Positions 59,641-64,000 of a stretch of DNA of 64,000 bases are shown piece by piece; position 1 is the stretch's first letter; the number at the start of each line of letters is the position of its first letter. Location: NCBI GenBank assembly GCA_037074705.1, contig CM073591.1:6750087-6814086 (forward strand), read 5' to 3'. Position numbers and translations under genes: made by a program. The DNA is from Zhengitettix transpicula. Its lineage: Eukaryota > Arthropoda > Insecta > Orthoptera > Tetrigidae. The notes under the pieces were generated by a model that was given only the letters and a program-made list of their open reading frames with translations, searched no databases and was not told the origin of the DNA.

Positions 59641-59985
59641 AGATTGGAACAGTCGGCCAGCTGCCTCCTAAACTGGTCGAGGCACGGAGAAGGGAATGCT
59701 GCGTCCCCACAGCTAACCCCTCTACCGCCGCCATCCAGGGAAGGGCGTGGGACAAGTACCCAAGAGCCCGACCTACCTGATGCAGGTTTTTACAGGGGTT
59801 TGTCCTGAATTACTTTGAGGAGAATTGCCGCGGGGTAGGATCCTTAAACCAGAGCCCGGGGCCCCTAGTTAACCCTTGGCTGCCTTCCTCTACCCTTCCG
59901 CATCCCCCCTTTCAAATCCCTTCCTATGCTATTAAAGGGGAGTTGCCACCACGAGGATTACCGTCATGTAGCCTGTTGCCCTAAA
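59640..59985 (-). repeat. Family A dispersed repeat
   Basis: 5'-shortened minus-strand copy from GGAACAGTCGGCCAGCTGCC to CATGTAGCCTGTTGCCCTAA. Confidence 0.82.
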
Positions 59986-60001
59986 AAAGAAATAATTAGG
60001 C

Positions 60002-60214
60002 AGGTTGAGGAGATGACGTGAAAGACCTTTCGGACTCTCTACCCTTGGCCAAACTGTCCCTAGGCTCAGGCCGAACTTAGTAGGTCTGCCCCCTGATGAG
60101 TGTCGGGGCTCTCACTGTTGCTCTCTCTCCCTGATGACGATCAGTTTTTCCCGTTCCAGTTTCTACACCTTACTCTGAACTTGCAGACGATCTTCCACGT
60201 CATCTCCTCAACCT
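60002..60214. mobile_element. Short MITE with terminal inverted repeats
   Basis: 213 bp whose ends AGGTTGAGGAGATGACGTG and CACGTCATCTCCTCAACCT are perfect inverted complements over 19 bp and imperfect further in. Noncoding centre. Superfamily not determined. Confidence 0.7.
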
Positions 60215-60334
60215 AACCTTCTTCTTCCACTCTCTCTCTCTCTCTGTGTGTTGTTTCTCTGTTTCCTTCGCATGGAGTAAGCCTCTACTCTCTTTTTCCT
60301 GACATAATAACAAAATTATTTTTTTAAAATTTAT

Positions 60335-60550
60335 ATTGTGCCGACGGTTCGACACCTTTTTGCGTCGTCTTCAGATATTTTCCAAATTAATAATAATAAA
60401 CTAGCAGACCCAAACGATTAACAACTCATTAAATTCACACACAGTTTTGGAAAAGGCAACTTGTTAATCTTTAAGTTGTGATAGTTTATTACTATTATTA
60501 ATTTGGAAAATACCTGAAGACGATGCAAAAAGGTGTCGAAACGTCGTCAC
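60335..60550. repeat. Inverted pair of CTGAAGA..GAAACGTCG hairpin repeats
   Basis: Minus-strand copy at 60335-60420 and plus-strand copy at 60485-60550, both followed by the same TTTCCAAATTAAT flank. The plus copy reads CTGAAGACGATGCAAAAAGG then TGTCGAAACGTCGTCA. Confidence 0.6.
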
Positions 60551-60564
60551 ATTATATATATATA

Positions 60565-60915
60565 CATATACCAATACCACACTGCAACGTCTCTGGGATC
60601 CTCGTCCCCTTTCGTCAGGTGCCGAGAAGAGCCTGGAGCGACACAACTGCACTCGTTAGTTTGACAAAAGCGACGACAATGGGATAAAACAGAAGGTTCA
60701 GCGTAACAACAAGGCGATCGTAGCTATTGTTGAGTTTCCTAGTGTCTGTCTGTGTGCACGTTAACTGCTGTGATATTTGACTTACATGTGAAGCATCTCT
60801 GGAATTGTACCTGGGCTGGGCTGCGGGGCAACAACGACTAAAAAGTCTTTGCCCAATCAAATGTACGTTTCCAATGGAATTTAGAATTTAGAGACTAACA
60901 GATTGTTTTATCAAT
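60565..60915 (-). mobile_element. Penelope-like 3' region
   Basis: Homologous over about 300 bp to 17990-18310, the sequence downstream of the GIY-YIG fragment. It starts with minus-strand CACCTGACGAAAGGGGACGA then GGATCCCAGAGACGTTG. The coding part is absent. Confidence 0.6.
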
Positions 60916-61280
60916 GTGTAATGTTTAAAATCCCTCCGCTGCCACCATGTAATAGTAATCGAACTTCCCCTGGTCTCGCTACCATGAGATGTTTAAGAAG
61001 AAATTGACACCCTGGGTCCGGGGCGCGCGCCAAGTCGCCCTCTACAACAGCTTAAAGGACTTGGAGGCTTTGGTCCATTAGAATAAGAAACCTTGGTCTA
61101 CAGCCTAGAGCAAAGCAGAGTGCCATAGGGACCACAGAGACTTTGCTACATCAGAGAAACCCGGCCTTTTATACAAGTCATCCACCAATGACATTCAAGG
61201 ATCTCCTGCTCTGTGTAGGAGGGAGGTTCCTTCTTCACAACAGCCTCGTGCCCCTGTCTCAGCAGGAGTCTTGTTTATGT

Positions 61281-62366
61281 CTGATGCTTACTCAGAGATT
61301 CCTGAGTGCCTACAAAGACACGTTGTTTCTGATGCTTACTCAGAGATTCCTGAGTGCCTACAAAGACACGTTGTTTCTGATGCTTACTCAGAGATTCCTG
61401 AGTGCCTACAAAGACACGTTGTTTCTGATGCTTACTCAGAGATTCCTGAGTGCCTACAAAGACACGTTGTTTCTGATGCTTACTCAGAGATTCCTGAGTG
61501 CCTACAAAGACACGTTGTTTCTGATACTTGCTCAGAGATTCCTGAGTGCCTACAAAGACACGTTGTTTCTGATGCTTACTGAGAGATTCCTTAGTGCCTA
61601 CAAAGACACGTTGTTTCTGATACTTGCTCAGAGATTCCTGAGTGCCTACAAAGACACGTTGTTTCTGATGCTTACTCAGAGATTCCTGAGTGCCTACAAA
61701 GACACGTTGTTTCTGATGCTTACTCAGAGATTCCTGAGTGCCTACAAAGACACGTTGTTTCTGATGCTTACTCAGAGATTCCTGAGTGCCTACAAAGACA
61801 CGTTGTTTCTGATGCTTACTCAGAGATTCCTGAGTGCCTACAAAGACACGTTGTTTCTGATGCTTACTGAGAGATTCCTTAGTGCCTACAAAGACACGTT
61901 GTTTCTGATACTTGCTCAGAGATTCCTGAGTGCCTACAAAGACACGTTGTTTCTGATGCTTACTCAGAGATTCCTGAGTGCCTACAAAGACACGTTGTTT
62001 CTGATGCTTACTCAGAGATTCCTGAGTGCCTACAAAGACACGTTGTTTCTGATGCTTACTGAGAGATTCCTTAGTGCCTACAAAGACACGTTGTTTCTGA
62101 TACTTGCTCAGAGATTCCTGAGTGCCTACAAAGACACGTTGTTTCTGATACTTGCTCAGAGATTCCTGAGTGCCTACAAAGACACGTGCTGTCTGATGCT
62201 TACTCAGAGATTCCTGAGTGCCTACAAAGACACGTTGTTTCTGATGCTTACTCAGAGATTCCTGAGTGCCTACAAAGACACGTTGTTTCTTATGCTTACT
62301 CAGAGATTCCTGAGTGCCTACAAAGACACGTGCTGTCTGATGCTTACTCAGAGGTTCCTGAGTGAC
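61281..62366. repeat. 48-bp minisatellite, 22 units plus a partial
   Basis: Units run CTGATGCTTACTCAGAGATT, CCTGAGTGCCTACAAAGACA, CGTTGTTT. From 61281 to 62337 there are exactly 22 x 48 bp with no indel. Three main variants exist: A (GATGCTTACTCAG), B (GATACTTGCTCAG) and C (GATGCTTACTGAG..CCTTAG). Because 48 is divisible by three and the unit lacks stops, long frames are open on both strands (443 codons plus, 410 minus). These are not evidence of coding. Each unit contains the inverted repeat ACTCAG/CTGAGT. Confidence 0.95.
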
Positions 62367-62399
62367 CAACCACAAAGACACACTGTTTCCAATGCTCAC

Positions 62400-63430
62400 T
62401 CGAAAATTCCAGACCCTACAAAGGTAGACCTTATATATATATATTGTAATATTCAAATAAAATTGGACTTTTAAAATGAATGAAAGATTATAAACTTTTA
62501 GAAACAAACAAATTTCTTATCACTGTTTAAAAACAATTACACAATTTTAAAATTTATCTCAGGGTCTCTACTGGGTTTGATAATGGCGAATCATTTTTAT
62601 TTCTCAACTTAAACACAAATTCCAATTTAAAAGAGGAAAGGTGAAGTCGTCAATTAACGATGACGAAATTTACTTGTCAACGAAGTTAAACTAAAAAAGA
62701 TGGATTCTAATTCACAATTTTTAATTAAAAGAAGGGAACGAAATCTGACGGCCATCTTTTAATCAGGTTTACATAATTAGTAGTTTTTATATTGTTACTC
62801 ACGGCTGCCCAGCATTCCAGGATACCTTTAATTTATGAGAACACTATGGCGGGTTTTGCACTGCTTCTAAAAACTCACAGATTCTAAAATTAATATTTTT
62901 AGATAAAAAATCAGGAACCAGGATGAATTTCCTTCTTGTCTCTCCCTCGGTTGACCTCTGTTACTTCTGCCCGGCGATGTTTCCAAGACTGTTTGTGCTT
63001 CGTAGTTCTTCTCGAGGGAATATTTCGTCTTGAGGAAAACGTTCATGGACCAATAAACTCTGTTGGTTGGTAATCCTCGATGTTTCTCTGCAAATTTCCT
63101 TCCAAAATTTGAAATTGTCTTGTCTATTTCAACTCGGATCAACTTCTGTCGTGTCTGACTGCCAACTGCTTCTACTTAACTTTACTTTTTTTTAAAAAAA
63201 GAATACCTCGTCTATTTTAATACGACCTGTACGTGACCAAACCTTCCTGCCAACTTGACCTGAACTCTACCATATCATAATGTGAACTCCCACCATCTCG
63301 TAATTTTGAGCGCGCATTGCTTCTTCCGACAAAGGAAACAATACCTGGCTACATTGTTGCTGTGTTCTGTACCGCCGTCGAGAATAGATTTCTCAAACAA
63401 TTTATATTTTCAAATTTCTCAATTAATGCC
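62400..63430. other. Intergenic sequence, no gene recognised
   Basis: AT-rich to 62800, then mixed. Open frames at 62867-63142 and 63317-63595 do not match a family I know, apart from the Penelope fragment noted separately. Confidence 0.4.
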
Positions 63431-63479
63431 TTAATTAATTGGCATTACAATATATATGTAATATATATTACAAATGGGG

Positions 63480-63610
63480 AGTTTGATATTGGACACAGGT
63501 TCCTTGATACGTTTAGTTCGCCCCATGTAGCAGGAATTGCAATTAGAGCAAGAGATTTTGTAAAGAAAACACAATGTTTGCTTGTGCTTTTCTAGGTTTT
63601 TTTTACTCTT
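63480..63610 (-). mobile_element. Penelope-like GIY-YIG endonuclease fragment
   Basis: Minus-strand translation FLYKISCSNCNSCYMGRTKR matches the N-terminal part of the Penelope-type GIY-YIG domain, here YMG in place of YIG. It is closely related at DNA level to 18355-18440. The surrounding frame extends to 63712 without further recognisable motifs. Confidence 0.65.
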
Positions 63611-63699
63611 CTTTGCCTTATTTCTCATTATCTTGCTCACCTTCCTACCCCAATACCAGAATAATGTAAATAAGAATGTTACTTCACACCATTCCAAAT

Positions 63700-64000
63700 C
63701 CCGTCGGAACAATAATGTTTAAGGTACACAACCAAGTAGTCCCACACAACTGCGCAGTAGAGCGGACGGGAGGGGAAGTTCTACGTCACCGGAAACGGAA
63801 GCCTACGAGCCAGCGACTGGGGGCAGGGATCGCGAAAACCCTCGCCAGAGTCGCATTTTCCATGTGAATCCACTCGAGTATTGCGGGAAGCTTCGGTCCA
63901 ACGCGAGGGCCAGCGACGTCCCTGGGGATGTTGGCAGGACTGCACGCACGTCGTGTCCGCACCCCGACGCGTGCAAGGGCGAGGCCAGTGCCAGCACTGT
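63700..64000. other. CpG-rich terminal stretch
   Basis: GC- and CpG-rich sequence with an ACCGGAAACGGAAG stretch resembling paired ETS-type sites. It could be the edge of a promoter continuing beyond the window; no ORF is supported. Confidence 0.25.

Noticed and set aside
60100..60150. CCTGATGAGTGTCGG as a hammerhead ribozyme
   Set aside because: CTGATGA and a GTG/CAC stem are present but the required GAAA after stem II is TGTT.
61281..62366. CRISPR array
   Set aside because: Repeats are contiguous with no unique spacers, and the genome is eukaryotic.
61143..62507. 443- and 410-codon ORFs on opposite strands
   Set aside because: Both follow from 48-bp units without stops. Flanking sequence in frame has no recognisable domain, so they are annotated as a minisatellite only.

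Overview
This is eukaryotic nuclear DNA. The genes are split by introns with GT..AG boundaries, and three recognisable transposon-rich zones surround them. The protein families, a TATCGATA promoter-type motif, mariner, Helitron, Penelope-like and RTE-type elements together suggest an arthropod, most likely an insect. The species cannot be named from the sequence alone. The long AT-rich introns and heavy repeat load would fit a large hemimetabolous genome, but that is inference.

I can support four protein-coding genes, all in the first 34 kb. They are Tim22 (958-2691, minus), a divergent TMEM50-like gene (5301-11634, minus), a canonical TMEM50 gene (19369-22279, minus), and an enlarged mitochondrial ATP synthase subunit b-like gene (26848-33933, plus). 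Every exon junction was placed by hand. In all four models the reading frame closes and the summed exon length is a multiple of three. The two TMEM50 genes share intron positions and phases, and their third exons are both 164 bp, so they are tandem paralogues of different age or rate. Tim22 and ATP synthase b both act at the mitochondrial inner membrane; nothing else links the four genes functionally.

The rest is repeat. A GA-rich satellite lies at 3.47-4.75 kb. About ten copies of an unnamed ~0.5 kb dispersed repeat (here 'family A') are scattered through the window. A tandem duplication sits inside an intron of the TMEM50-like gene (9.1-10.6 kb), followed by a nested foldback cluster (12.1-13.7 kb). 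tRNA-derived SINEs, two solo-LTR-like elements, a tRNA-like gene in a tandem duplication, head-to-head mariner remnants (23.6-26.0 kb), Penelope-like fragments and non-LTR reverse transcriptase fragments follow.

From 37.5 kb to the end no gene is recognised. This stretch is richer in GC and CpG. It holds a well-delimited non-autonomous Helitron (41020-41744), internally deleted RTE-type elements, a ~1.3 kb segmental duplication (47.4-48.9 and 55.0-56.2 kb), two short inverted-repeat MITEs and a strict 48-bp minisatellite (61281-62366).

The observations most worth following are: the roughly twenty-fold excess of the palindrome TGACGTCA; a dense CACGTG cluster at 42.35-43.01 kb; repeated hairpins with a hammerhead-ribozyme-like core, one of them directly behind a Penelope GIY-YIG fragment; non-LTR elements in which the endonuclease start is joined to the end of the same ORF; the divergent TMEM50 paralogue; and the ATP synthase b-like protein with a Cys-rich insert and an acidic tail.
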